27,767 nt of DNA, taken from positions 1-27,767 of IMG/VR virus record IMGVR_UViG_3300032086_002391. One strand, written 5' to 3'. Made by a program: the position numbers and the translations under genes. Source of the stretch: a virus. How positions within the stretch are numbered: position 1 is the stretch's first letter; each line of letters begins with the position of its first letter. Under the pieces are notes generated by a model. It saw only the letters and a list, made by a program, of their open reading frames with translations, searched no databases and had not been told where the DNA came from. Below, piece by piece: positions 7,401 to 16,630 of the stretch.

Positions 7401-8484
7401 TAATAGTACGTTTAGGGCGGCTAATACGGTGACCGTCGTTAGAGTCACTACCGTTTACATCTACATAAACAACTTTAGGTTGTTCAGTAAAGGTACCACC
7501 AGAAGCAATCGGTTGCCAAGCAGTACCATCCCAAACAGACAATGTTTTGTCGTCTGCAATATCAACCCATACCGCACCTTTACCTACACCAGTACCAGAT
7601 GGTGTACTGTTTTGCACATAATTTTCAAAACGACGGATAGCAGCAGAAGCAGTAAAAACTTTAGTATCACCACCAGTAAGGTCATAATCTGCTTCTTGAT
7701 CGGCTAATTGAACCTTATCAACACTTTTAATCCTGTCAAAATCAACAGAATTAGCACTAATACCAATGGTTACTTGACCGTTAGTAGTAGTTTTATTGAG
7801 ACCAGTATTATCAACTAAAATGTCATTTTCAATAACATGGTCCGTAAAGTTTTTAAGAGCACCAGTAGTAGGTACAGCATTGTCATTGTCAGGCATGACA
7901 TCAGATGCTGCAGCCAGTTCAGCCTTAGTAAAGGTGTCGTTTACCTCATCTTGGAAACGAGCATCCAATGCAGCAGTGGTTGCAATTTTAGTATCATTAC
8001 TTACCCACGTATCACCAGCATACAAAGTATTATCATACCTATCCCAATAATAATCTTTTAGGTATTGATCAACATCATCAGGAATGCCAGGACAATTAGA
8101 CTCTTGAATAGCATACTTTAGCTGTTCAAAGTTATTGTTTAGGTCATCAGAACGGATAGCTGATCCAGGGTTGAACAATGCACGAATGTCATCTATCTGA
8201 GTGATACGACGAATTTTAACATTATCAACAGTAGGTTCACCTGGATCAACAGGTGTAGCAGGAGCGGGTGGAGCCGTGCTTGTAAACTCTACAATAGTAG
8301 GGTTAGCATCAGTAATACGCCAAGGGTATGTCCCATCAGTCGTGAGCTTTTCGTCGTATTCTTTAGTTGTTGCGTTCCAAAAATAAACGTGAATCTCAGA
8401 TTTAAAAATATACGGGAAGTCAAAAGAAAATTGTGTCTTTGTCCCGTTTCCAGCTTGAATTGTTTGTACGTCAGTACACGACAT
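4456..8484 (-). CDS. Tail fibre with beta-helix-like middle and S74 self-cleaving chaperone
   Basis: A 1342-aa receptor-binding fibre. Residues 1 to about 130 match the T7 gp17-type tail-attachment domain (QTIQAGNGTKTQFSFDFPY, then RALFNPGSAIRSDDLNNNFE). From about 336 comes a pectin-lyase-like beta-helix region (VYVDVNGSDSNDG, RPKRTIKAAINQI, VIVAAGVYQE), suited to binding or trimming surface sugars. Glycine-rich VGIGT repeats occur near residues 825, 911 and 1115. The last 103 residues are an S74 intramolecular chaperone. SDYRLKEN carries the catalytic Ser1240 and Lys1245, and the tail ends in a trimerising helix. The chaperone should fold the trimer and then cleave itself off before Ser1240. 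It is more than twice as long as T7 gp17. Confidence 0.95.
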   Translation of the reverse strand: MSCTDVQTIQAGNGTKTQFSFDFPYIFKSEIHVYFWNATTKEYDEKLTTDGTYPWRITDANPTIVEFTSTAPPAPATPVDPGEPTVDNVKIRRITQIDDIRALFNPGSAIRSDDLNNNFEQLKYAIQESNCPGIPDDVDQYLKDYYWDRYDNTLYAGDTWVSNDTKIATTAALDARFQDEVNDTFTKAELAAASDVMPDNDNAVPTTGALKNFTDHVIENDILVDNTGLNKTTTNGQVTIGISANSVDFDRIKSVDKVQLADQEADYDLTGGDTKVFTASAAIRRFENYVQNSTPSGTGVGKGAVWVDIADDKTLSVWDGTAWQPIASGGTFTEQPKVVYVDVNGSDSNDGHRISRPKRTIKAAINQINADSTYGDGSTVIVAAGVYQEAAPIQIQKKNVSIIGQALRSCVVHPTVASQGDQSGGNHALFELNSGSFIQNLTLTGMKANNSGTNTLDSTLPSNQGWNFAFYSGATIYKSPYIQNCTNFSDSEIDNSNLNAEQPAGGLAGDTDSAPTGGGMLVDGAVLNSASPLRSMVADSYTHVGLNGPGILVVNNGYTQITSSYAFFNKYHIKCLNGGQANLAASTTDFGDQGLVADGKSTSAIFTSNVDGAASSGATSFNINEPTAGTGWFGDAERPGTNMLVEVNSVIYPILSATARTDSEGNNGWTVTISRPNPSNRSENLGLNGAISDNAAVSFYLRSMIASSGHTMEYVGSGTDYRALPENGGVPNESKQKIELNNGKIWTAVTDHNGKFTVGGNQTDDPFFEVDQQLGFVTIPEGSIAFNLLSDLTPQLGGNLDVNSKEIVSTSNGNIIIKPNGTGKVGIGTSSPAVKLDISGKARSNSTVASDAGTTLVTKDYLDNTSYWERDAATNTLSPKEGNDNVNVGDNAILLKSNSGDAHFLGNVGIGTTSPGAPLEINNASPRIRLRDSDGTNTYSEVAAATGDLYLSSRNDAANGQFIFQGTGGGTADEHMRIDTSGRLLVGRSSTSSYPNFNGTTVNPLLQVTSDADAEVGILLRFNSAGAGSDRGATFCFQRYTDGTSVSDGKNLGEITWQGEHDGSNTIAAASIRAHVDGTSGSSDMPGRLVFSTTADGASSPTERMYIVSNGNVGIGTTDPQTSLHVNSTAATGIRSHASNTQTTDTNKAFKVTNGNNTETFNVSYRGGGFFAGQVFFGTESSSDLTTGAANAKRIDSTSVVMLSSRDSTASRNHHAFYNPNGQVGTISTNGSATVYSTSSDYRLKENITPMVGAADRVKALKPCRFNFIADASKTVDGFLAHEVQTIVPEAITGEKDAVDNEGNPEYQGIDQAKLVPLLTAALQEALAKIDDLEARLTAAGL

Positions 8485-8492
8485 AATTAGAA

Positions 8493-11400
8493 TTACCTAC
8501 GAATGTTTAAGTTTTCATCCAAAGTTCGGCCCATTTGTGAAGCCCTAGAACGCAGACGTGCTTCGATTTCTGCATTCTTAATTTCTCCAAGTAGCATTGG
8601 ATCCAGTTCTCCATAAGCAGCCCGCTCAGCAACACGTTGTGCTTGCCCAAGTCTGATATGGATACGATCAAAGTCATCAATACTGACTTTATCAGATGTA
8701 ATACCTTGCTTTCTAATATCACGCAACCGTGTAATAGTTTCAAAGTTACCAGCATCACGCATGATGTCTTGAATAGCAGCTTTAAAAATACCTTGTTCTC
8801 CCATAATGCGGAACAATTCGGAGCGTAATTGTGGCTTTAATTTAACACCATTTTTAGTCCTAAACGTAGAAGTAACATCGTACTCCATTTCTTGTAGGAA
8901 CTTTTCTTCAATAGACTGTTCACTATGAACTTTCATGGGACTATAAGCATTCCACAAACGTTGCATAAATGTATAGCCATTAGGTTTCACACCAGTAACA
9001 GGGCTGTACACATAAGGAGTATTGGCACCTTCTGTCAACATAAACGTGTTACGGTTAGCAATTGTTTGTGCAAAACCTGAGTCAAGCTCAAGCATACCTT
9101 CCCTAAAGATCTTATTCCACTCACCACGTTGAGAAGCAAGGGGACCAAGAGAGTTAACCAATCCACCAGCCCAACGTTCAAGAGAACCAGGGTTTCTAGA
9201 TGCAATGTCAAACAAAGGTTTCATGCTAGACAAGGCAGTTCTGTCAGAAACAGAAGCACCAATAACAAACGCCAGTTTATTAAGCCGGTTTTCAACAGCA
9301 GCTTCACCAAGCATATCAAAGTTATCGGCTACATTGACAGTCATTGCCAGCCAATCAGCCAAAGGTCCAAGTGCTTCATAACTATACCACTTACCATCTA
9401 AACCTCTAATGCTACGTTTTTGCCAGATAGAGTTTTTCTCTCGTGATGCTTGTACTTCTTTGTCATAAATACCGTCGCCAGTAATATTATCATTCATGAC
9501 CAAGAATATAGCACTGGTAACTGCAGCAGTACCAATAGCTTTACGACCCATTGTTGTGTACTTTAGGTCAGTAATCCGTTGCTGTTTTGCAAAAGAATCC
9601 ATCTCATCAGGATTAATATTGCGAGCACGCAGTAGGTCATCAATATGATCTTCGTTAGAAAGTAGATCTTTGAGAGGAGTAAAAGCTAGTTCATTAACAT
9701 CACGTTGGAATGGCGCCCAAGGTGCGTATTTACCAACCATTTCAATAGCATTCATACCCGTAGTGGGGAAGAACAAGAAAGGTCGGACTGCAGGGAATCT
9801 CTCTACCAAACCACTGATTGTATCAGCCAGTGGAGTATCGAGGTTAAGTGCCATTTCATCTGTAGCATACTTAACTGAGTCATCCCTCAAGATACCATTT
9901 TTATCAAACATTGCCTTATAATATTTATCAGCAATTGGTTTGACATTTTCTTTGGTTATGGGCAAACCTGATTCTGCAAGTTCATCCATTGCTCTAAACC
10001 TAGACTCAGCAGTAGCATTAAAGACAGCAGTAAAGCCATCAGTTGCAGTCAAAGCATTAGAACCAAAACGCAATACAGGGTCTTTACTGAATGCTTGAAG
10101 CATCTCAATTTGGTTTACAATATACTGTAGACCCATTTCACCTTCAGATGCTTTGGTATCAGCAGCCTCACGTAAAAATTCCATCTCTCGCTCTTGGGTA
10201 AGCAAAAGGTCAAGACGTGTTTCTCTACGTACAGCATTAGGATCAGCACTAGCTTTTCTAAACAATTCACCAGCATAAGGCATTGCTTTAGCCAGTGTGT
10301 CGTTGATAGAGCTATATGCAATAAAACCACGTTGAATAGTTTTAAAGTCACCGTGTGCAAGAGCACCAGCAAAGTGTGCAATTGGTTGGGAGATAATGCC
10401 ACCAAAGTTACCTGCAAGGGCTGCAATAGGAGTCTTAAAACCGGACAACATACTGTTGTACACATTAGACCATACGCCAGCCACAAGTTTGTTTTGTACT
10501 TCAGGGTTAGGATCAAAGATACCTTTACCCACGTTTACTGTCATATCAGCGATGTACTTATTCATCTTAACGATAGTATCAACGTTACCGTCGGTAAGTT
10601 CATAAGCCATCAAGAACTGATCCATCAACTTAGGTTGGTTGTCAGCAATCTGACGCATGGTATTAGCAAACCGTTGAGAGTCATTGAAGATACGTCGGGC
10701 AGTTTCACCAGCACCAATTACAGTAGCTTCGTTATAACCTTCAATGTTTTTAAAACCATTAGCAATCTGACGCATCAAACCCATCTTACGGTTTTTGTAG
10801 TACTTAGCAGAAGACGAAAGTTGAGTGACATATTGCATCATGTCAATGATTTTATCTTGTGCTTCACGTACTGCAGCAGTACCTTCCATCAAGCGGGAAC
10901 CTTCAGACAAGTCAGCAATACGACCAGACAAAGAACCAGCAAGTAATGATTGGGCACGTGCCACATTCATATTTGATAATTCATCACCATAGCTACGCAG
11001 TGCCCTAGAAGCAAGAGAAAACCCTTCTTCCATAAGTACTTCTTGCCCTGCTTCATTTCTAGTAATAAAAGGCTCCAACACTTGACGGAGGTCTTCTTTA
11101 CTCATACGAGGATCAAACAATTGAATTGCTAGATCTTCGTTTGCATCCAAAACGTCAGCATATGAAACAGTCCAATTGTTGCTTACCATGCCAATCTCAC
11201 CAGCTTCTTCAAGCTGTCTAGCAAGACCAAGTACAACATCTTGACCATTTTCAGTGCTAGTTAAAGCATATTTAAGAGCAGGCTCTGAGATCATGTTACC
11301 CAAACGACCATGAACAGTGTCAAGGTTACGGGCAATACGTGCACTGTCAATAGCAGCACCTACAACACCAAAATCATCCACAGTACGTACACCTACTTCA

Positions 11401-12644
11401 GTGTAGTCGTACATATCATGAACACCTTTAAGTGGGCGATCAAGGTTAGGGTTAAGTGAATAGTTATACATACCCACTTCATCCAAAGCTTCCTCTTGAC
11501 GCATTACAGAACGTGCAACAGCTTCCTCAGGAGACTCTTCTAAAACACCAGATTTCCTGTAAGTTTCAAGTAGCTGAGCTTGGTCGTCAGGAGCTAACTC
11601 ATCCCATGGTGTACGAGTACGTGTGGCTTCAGCTCTAAATTGTGGATCAAGGTTTTCTGCATTGTTCCAGACACGACGTGCCTTTGTGATTTCAGTAGCT
11701 TCAGGTTTGTTACTTTCTAACCATCTCCGTGCTTGATCTGTCTCACCAACCAGCTGGTCGGACTGCCGCAACGCAGCCTTAGATCCAGCTACTGCAGAGA
11801 CAAACCTGACACCACCAATAGCAAGGTCAGTAACAAAACCCATCCCAAGGTCTTCGTAAATATTCTTTTGACGCTTCATATCAGCGTCATCAGTTTCAAG
11901 GGTAGCAATGCTATCAGGAATAAAATCAAACGTTTTTGGGAATGATTGTTTAAGAGTACCAGTCAGGTTATCCTCTTCATATTCACTGCTAACAGCACCG
12001 ACAATAGCACCAGCACCTGCTTCAATACCGCGTTCACCAATCCATTGGACAAATTTATTGTTACCAATGGACCAACCAACACGACTTTGTGCAGAACCAC
12101 CTAGCGCTTTACCGGTACCACCAATCATAAGAGTAGGTGTTACAACAGCTGAAATTGATCGTACTGATTCAGCAACTTCGTCTTCAAATTTAGTAGCCTT
12201 AGGGATGTTAACGCCAGGAATAATGTTAAGGAGATCAACGCCAAAGTCAAGAAGACCTTGACCAACAGCGCTTGTACGTTCCTTAACTTGCTGTGCATAT
12301 TCACCTATATCTTGACCAAGGATGTTACCTTGACCTTCACCATACTTAGCGTTGGCTCCAGGCTTGACAAATGGAACACCATTACGATATTCAATGTCTT
12401 CTACATCATACGTTTTGCCGTTATTAAATGTGATAGTTTCACCAGAATATGCTTCTTCCGTAGAAGTAGCTTGGGGTTGAGGTTGTTTAGATTCCTCTTC
12501 CGTAGAAGCTGGATCAGGTGTTTCAGCAACTGGATCAGGCATCTCAACATTATCAGGGTCTACCTGAAGCTGTTGACGATACTCTTGTGTTAGTTCTAAC
12601 TCACCTGGATCCTCTCTAAAAATCTCACTAGGATCGTATGCCAT
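8493..12644 (-). CDS. Internal virion protein, gp16 position, 1383 aa
   Basis: Its length (T7 gp16 is 1318 aa) and its place as the last core gene before the fibre identify it as the large ejected core protein, which T7 relatives use to build the channel across the cell envelope. The first 90 residues are acidic and Pro/Glu/Thr-rich. Ala/Gly-rich hydrophobic stretches occur near 130-215 (LLDFGVDLLNIIPGV, MIGGTGKALGG, GAGAIVGAVSS). The rest is mostly helical and charged. I see no N-terminal lytic transglycosylase motif of the kind T7 gp16 carries; the peptidoglycan enzyme seems to be on the neighbouring protein instead. It follows its upstream neighbour after only 3 nt. Confidence 0.85.
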   Translation of the reverse strand: MAYDPSEIFREDPGELELTQEYRQQLQVDPDNVEMPDPVAETPDPASTEEESKQPQPQATSTEEAYSGETITFNNGKTYDVEDIEYRNGVPFVKPGANAKYGEGQGNILGQDIGEYAQQVKERTSAVGQGLLDFGVDLLNIIPGVNIPKATKFEDEVAESVRSISAVVTPTLMIGGTGKALGGSAQSRVGWSIGNNKFVQWIGERGIEAGAGAIVGAVSSEYEEDNLTGTLKQSFPKTFDFIPDSIATLETDDADMKRQKNIYEDLGMGFVTDLAIGGVRFVSAVAGSKAALRQSDQLVGETDQARRWLESNKPEATEITKARRVWNNAENLDPQFRAEATRTRTPWDELAPDDQAQLLETYRKSGVLEESPEEAVARSVMRQEEALDEVGMYNYSLNPNLDRPLKGVHDMYDYTEVGVRTVDDFGVVGAAIDSARIARNLDTVHGRLGNMISEPALKYALTSTENGQDVVLGLARQLEEAGEIGMVSNNWTVSYADVLDANEDLAIQLFDPRMSKEDLRQVLEPFITRNEAGQEVLMEEGFSLASRALRSYGDELSNMNVARAQSLLAGSLSGRIADLSEGSRLMEGTAAVREAQDKIIDMMQYVTQLSSSAKYYKNRKMGLMRQIANGFKNIEGYNEATVIGAGETARRIFNDSQRFANTMRQIADNQPKLMDQFLMAYELTDGNVDTIVKMNKYIADMTVNVGKGIFDPNPEVQNKLVAGVWSNVYNSMLSGFKTPIAALAGNFGGIISQPIAHFAGALAHGDFKTIQRGFIAYSSINDTLAKAMPYAGELFRKASADPNAVRRETRLDLLLTQEREMEFLREAADTKASEGEMGLQYIVNQIEMLQAFSKDPVLRFGSNALTATDGFTAVFNATAESRFRAMDELAESGLPITKENVKPIADKYYKAMFDKNGILRDDSVKYATDEMALNLDTPLADTISGLVERFPAVRPFLFFPTTGMNAIEMVGKYAPWAPFQRDVNELAFTPLKDLLSNEDHIDDLLRARNINPDEMDSFAKQQRITDLKYTTMGRKAIGTAAVTSAIFLVMNDNITGDGIYDKEVQASREKNSIWQKRSIRGLDGKWYSYEALGPLADWLAMTVNVADNFDMLGEAAVENRLNKLAFVIGASVSDRTALSSMKPLFDIASRNPGSLERWAGGLVNSLGPLASQRGEWNKIFREGMLELDSGFAQTIANRNTFMLTEGANTPYVYSPVTGVKPNGYTFMQRLWNAYSPMKVHSEQSIEEKFLQEMEYDVTSTFRTKNGVKLKPQLRSELFRIMGEQGIFKAAIQDIMRDAGNFETITRLRDIRKQGITSDKVSIDDFDRIHIRLGQAQRVAERAAYGELDPMLLGEIKNAEIEARLRSRASQMGRTLDENLNIRR

Positions 12645-12647
12645 AGT

Positions 12648-15317
12648 TTAGTTCAATAATGATTCGAGTTTGTCGATGTCTTCTTGTGTAATTGGTCGCA
12701 TCAAACCGCCCAAATGTAGGTGAGTTTCATGCTTGGGGTCACCATCACCAGGACCAATAATTTCTTCAAAAAGATCCATGGATCTAATTGCTTCTTTAAG
12801 TTGACGAGTTTTTTCAATTGAGGCATTGTACTCACCAACTTGGTGTGTAATGTCAAAAGCCTCACCATAGCCATGATAGCTGTTACCTGCATGTACAGGT
12901 GCAACACCACCAAAGTCAGGATGCTCTGCTACTTTAAAACCAAGTTTTTCAATTAAAGTACCTGCCAAAACATATGGTTCACGGTTATCTCGATAAGTCA
13001 GTGCACCAGTAAATGAGCGTTTAAAGTTATCACGCAATACTGCAGGACGTTGAAGCCTTTCCGGGTTAACACGGCGTGCACGAATTTCCTCAAGTGCTCG
13101 CATCCTACTTTTTTGTCCACCCAATTTGTTGTAAATAATCTGACGAAGACGTGGGTCTGCTTCAGCATTAAGGTTTTGAACAAATTCTGGTATTTTAAGT
13201 TCACCTTGACCGTTAGCTTTAAGTGCCCTGTTTGCTACAACAAAGGGGTCCATTTTACCACCAGTTGTTCCTACAATGTAATCAACCATTACAGGAAATT
13301 TAAATCCAGGTTTACCAAAGTTTTCAAGTAAATACTCACCTTCTTCCTTAGTCAAAACTCTGTAAGGTGTGTTCAAAGCTTTATTCATGGCAGTCTTGTT
13401 GCCACCCCAATTTCTAACAAAGGTGTCGAAATCTTTAATTCGACGCATACCAACTACAGAAGAGTTAGCTGTACCTGTTACCAATTTTGGAAACGTGGGG
13501 TTATTGCTAGAAGTATTTAAATCACCTTTATAGTATTTGTTGCCAGGGTCGCTTACATCAACTTCACTTTGAATTTTAAGAGCAAGTTCAGGAATCAATG
13601 CATCCAAGTTAACATTAGGATCAACTGCTTGTGCAGCTTGAATCTGTGCCTTAAGTTCTTTTTCAAGTGCATTGCTAAGGAAAAATGCAGCACCAGAGGA
13701 ATCAGCTGGATCCAAGAACCCAAGCTGTTTACCTGCAAGTTTACCTAGAGATTTAACTGCATCTTTATACACATCAGATTTATAAACTGCATCATAAGCA
13801 TCTAACTGCCTTTGCAATGCAATACCAGTTTTATAGTCCAGCTCTAATGCAGAGTTAACCATTTGCTGATTAAGAAGACCTAGCTTAGCGTACTTAGAAT
13901 AAGCTTCTAAAGTCTCACGTTTGTTGACAGCTTCAAGAGTAAACTGTTCCTTAACCTTATGATACCATGACGGTACGTATTGAGGACCAATCTGAATTGT
14001 AATTTGTTTAATACCTTCTTCTACATCAGCCTTAGAAAGATTACCGTTGGCAATTCCTTCTAGAATAATTGCGCTAAAATTTTCTTCAATAAATGATTCT
14101 CTGTGTCGTGCGTCTTGAGCATCCATAAGACGCATACGGTTTTCTGATGCCTTTTCACGTGCCAACATCATTTCGCCATACCGACCCTTACGTTCTCCAA
14201 AAGTTGTTTCACCAGTCTGAATGGCAGCAAGTTCTTCAGGATCATAAAGGTACTCCCCTGTTTGGGGATCTGTCATTATACCAAGCTTTTTTAACTTGTC
14301 TAATGCACCTTCGTACCCAAGAATAGAAACATGAGTCATCCACCAACTTTGGGCTTGATTAGCAAAATCAACTGTACCTGCCGCTTGACTTAGCAAATAA
14401 TCTTCCCTAGCTAGTGTAGCTTCGTTATTGGTTTTGACAAATTTATCAACAGTTTCGTGCTCTTGAATAGCACGCCATTGCATATATTTTTCAATACCAG
14501 CTTTGTTATACTCACGTTCACTAAGGTTAATGTTATGCTCTTTAATGAATAGACGTGCATAAGCATCGTGAACTGCATTCGTATATTTAGGGTTAGCTAG
14601 TGCAGCCCTGATAGTCATCTCTTGACCATCAATATTAATCACACGGTCTTGGTTTTGTGCAACTGCATTTTTAATATACAAAGGCATCTCAACACCCAAC
14701 ATGTGGTTGTTGTTAGCTTTGTCTATCTTATGAGTAGTAGCTTGGTTAGCAACCCGCATCATAGAGATAGTTGCAGGGTCTTGCCCGTTAGCTTCCTCTA
14801 CATCAGCTTGGTGTCGTTCTATTTCTCCACGTTGATCTAACTGATTTTCAGCAAACTTGACTACAAGTGTTTCATCAGTCAAGACCAAGTTTGAGTATTC
14901 AAGTTGCGCTTGCCACTCTGCTGATTCTCGTTGCCTTTTTTGTTCAGCTTCTGCTGCTGCAGCAAGGGAGGTGCTGAACTTCATCAGCCCCTGCATTGTT
15001 TTATCTGCAACATCAGCATTTATTTGCATCTGTTGCTGCTCAACATCAGCTGCAAGCTGGCGGTTAATCTGCTCAGCACGCGCTGCTTCTTGTTGTGTTT
15101 TAAAATTCCTGGCAGCTACACGATCAGCATAGTCAGCGTCTTGTTTCATCTGAGACAATATCTCTTGTCTCTGATTGTACTCCCAGTTTTGTTGGAATTT
15201 TAAATTATTGATAACCCTATTACTTTCTTCTTCCATACGGGCAATGGAAGCCCTGCTAAGTTGAATAGGTTTAAAACCTACGTCAGCATCCTTAGGTCTG
15301 TGTCTTAGTCGTGCCAT
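12648..15317 (-). CDS. Internal virion protein, gp15 position, with C-terminal M15-like peptidase motif
   Basis: An 889-aa protein (T7 gp15 is 747 aa). Most of it is helical and Gln/Glu/Lys-rich, with a strong coiled coil in the first 150 residues. The last 110 residues are different: SYHGYGEAFD at 813-822 fits the M15 metallopeptidase pattern HxxGxAxD (His815, Asp822), and HETHLHLGG at 863-871 supplies the closing HxH (His866, His868). M15 enzymes are zinc peptidases that cut peptidoglycan stem peptides. An ejected core protein carrying such a domain would open the cell wall during DNA entry. Core-protein assignment comes from order and size; the peptidase call comes from the motif. Confidence 0.87.
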   Translation of the reverse strand: MARLRHRPKDADVGFKPIQLSRASIARMEEESNRVINNLKFQQNWEYNQRQEILSQMKQDADYADRVAARNFKTQQEAARAEQINRQLAADVEQQQMQINADVADKTMQGLMKFSTSLAAAAEAEQKRQRESAEWQAQLEYSNLVLTDETLVVKFAENQLDQRGEIERHQADVEEANGQDPATISMMRVANQATTHKIDKANNNHMLGVEMPLYIKNAVAQNQDRVINIDGQEMTIRAALANPKYTNAVHDAYARLFIKEHNINLSEREYNKAGIEKYMQWRAIQEHETVDKFVKTNNEATLAREDYLLSQAAGTVDFANQAQSWWMTHVSILGYEGALDKLKKLGIMTDPQTGEYLYDPEELAAIQTGETTFGERKGRYGEMMLAREKASENRMRLMDAQDARHRESFIEENFSAIILEGIANGNLSKADVEEGIKQITIQIGPQYVPSWYHKVKEQFTLEAVNKRETLEAYSKYAKLGLLNQQMVNSALELDYKTGIALQRQLDAYDAVYKSDVYKDAVKSLGKLAGKQLGFLDPADSSGAAFFLSNALEKELKAQIQAAQAVDPNVNLDALIPELALKIQSEVDVSDPGNKYYKGDLNTSSNNPTFPKLVTGTANSSVVGMRRIKDFDTFVRNWGGNKTAMNKALNTPYRVLTKEEGEYLLENFGKPGFKFPVMVDYIVGTTGGKMDPFVVANRALKANGQGELKIPEFVQNLNAEADPRLRQIIYNKLGGQKSRMRALEEIRARRVNPERLQRPAVLRDNFKRSFTGALTYRDNREPYVLAGTLIEKLGFKVAEHPDFGGVAPVHAGNSYHGYGEAFDITHQVGEYNASIEKTRQLKEAIRSMDLFEEIIGPGDGDPKHETHLHLGGLMRPITQEDIDKLESLLN

Positions 15318-15325
15318 AATTTAAA

Positions 15326-16630
15326 TTATTCAATGAATTTTTTTAGATTACTGTATACACCACCGGCTGCAGCGGAGCCTACCTTGCTAAGATCAGCGAC
15401 AACGTTACCTGGCTTTGATGCATAGTACTTAGAAAACCCTGTAGCTGCACCAATAACACCGCTAACAAGCGGACCCCAAGTGCTTTGTTGTGCAGGTGAT
15501 GGAGGAACGGCTGCATCTGGATCAGCTTCAAATGGAGGTGCAAAGACACGTTCAGGAGCTTTTTCAGGCTTGGGAGCATAAGCAAATCTCTCAGGTCGGA
15601 TCCCAAGGTTAGCAAACGCTTGCAGTTTCTTGCCATACTTCTCAAGGTCAACAGCACGAATGTCACGTTCTGCTTGAGAAATAGCACTTTCCAAGTCAGC
15701 GTCCAATACACGCAAGTTAAACTTAGCATCATAAGTAGCTTCCAACATGGCGTTATCAATTTGTTTCTTTTTAATGCCAAGTTGTTTAACTGCGGTTGCA
15801 GTATTAGCCTCTAGTTCTGCCAACTGGATAGCAGCTTGCTTACGCTTGCCAGACAACATATTAGAAAGTTCTGCAGTGTCTCGATAGTACTGAGCAAGGG
15901 TAGATTGCATACCTTTTTGACGTGATTTACCAGCTTGACGAAGAGCTGCGTCACCACGTTCTTGTAAACTTTTAACAAGGTTATCTTGCTTTTTTAAATC
16001 AACTTGCTCAGTAAGATTTTTAATTTCTTGATTAATATTAAGCTTACCAGTAATATTTTTATTAACGACTGATTCAAGCTCAAGGTCAGTCAATTGTCTA
16101 TTAAAAGCACCCTCTGTAAGAGCCTTTTTTAGGGTTGCAATTTGATCCTCCCGATCAAACATCTGGCTTTTAAAAGTGTTAGCCAGATTAGCTTCAATAT
16201 TGGTATTAGCTAAAGCAGCTGCTTGTTCAGCAAACTTTGTGTTTTGAGAGTAGATGTCAAGATCTTTATTATAACGCTTGAGTGCATTTAAGTACTCAAA
16301 ATCTTGAATTTCATTCTGACGTTTCCAAGTTGCAAGCGCAGTTTTATATTGAAAATCACGTTGTTTATAGTAATTTTCCTGATCTACTTTCCAAACTTGA
16401 CGATTGTAATTGTTTGTATTACGTACGGATTGTTTTGCAGCTTTCTTTTGCTTTTTGTACGCTTTCTTGGCAGCTTTGTTTGAAGAATTAGCAGAGCTTG
16501 AGCCCATGATACCACCAAGAAGACTGGTACCAGCGTTAATACCAGCAAGTACTAAACTTGGATCAATGCTCATCTCCAAGCCAGACTCAGCAAGCTGTTC
16601 TCCAAGGAGATCAAAATTTTTATTAATCAT
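15326..16630 (-). CDS. Internal virion protein, gp14 position, 434 aa
   Basis: It lies between tail tubular B and the gp15-position protein, as T7 gp14 does, though T7 gp14 is only 196 aa. Near the start is a short hydrophobic Gly-rich stretch (LVLAGINAGTSLLGGIMG, about 27-44), then a Lys-rich segment and a long Gln/Lys/Glu helical region. A second hydrophobic segment lies near 385-400 (GPLVSGVIGAATGF). A Pro-rich linker precedes it. Two membrane-active patches around a helical body fit a protein ejected into the outer membrane. It overlaps the upstream gene by 1 nt. Confidence 0.82.
   Translation of the reverse strand: MINKNFDLLGEQLAESGLEMSIDPSLVLAGINAGTSLLGGIMGSSSANSSNKAAKKAYKKQKKAAKQSVRNTNNYNRQVWKVDQENYYKQRDFQYKTALATWKRQNEIQDFEYLNALKRYNKDLDIYSQNTKFAEQAAALANTNIEANLANTFKSQMFDREDQIATLKKALTEGAFNRQLTDLELESVVNKNITGKLNINQEIKNLTEQVDLKKQDNLVKSLQERGDAALRQAGKSRQKGMQSTLAQYYRDTAELSNMLSGKRKQAAIQLAELEANTATAVKQLGIKKKQIDNAMLEATYDAKFNLRVLDADLESAISQAERDIRAVDLEKYGKKLQAFANLGIRPERFAYAPKPEKAPERVFAPPFEADPDAAVPPSPAQQSTWGPLVSGVIGAATGFSKYYASKPGNVVADLSKVGSAAAGGVYSNLKKFIE

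Noticed and set aside
10194-10946. 250-codon plus-strand ORF inside the gp16-position gene
   Set aside because: Ser/Thr/Val/Cys-rich composition typical of an antisense shadow, no motif, no start signal.
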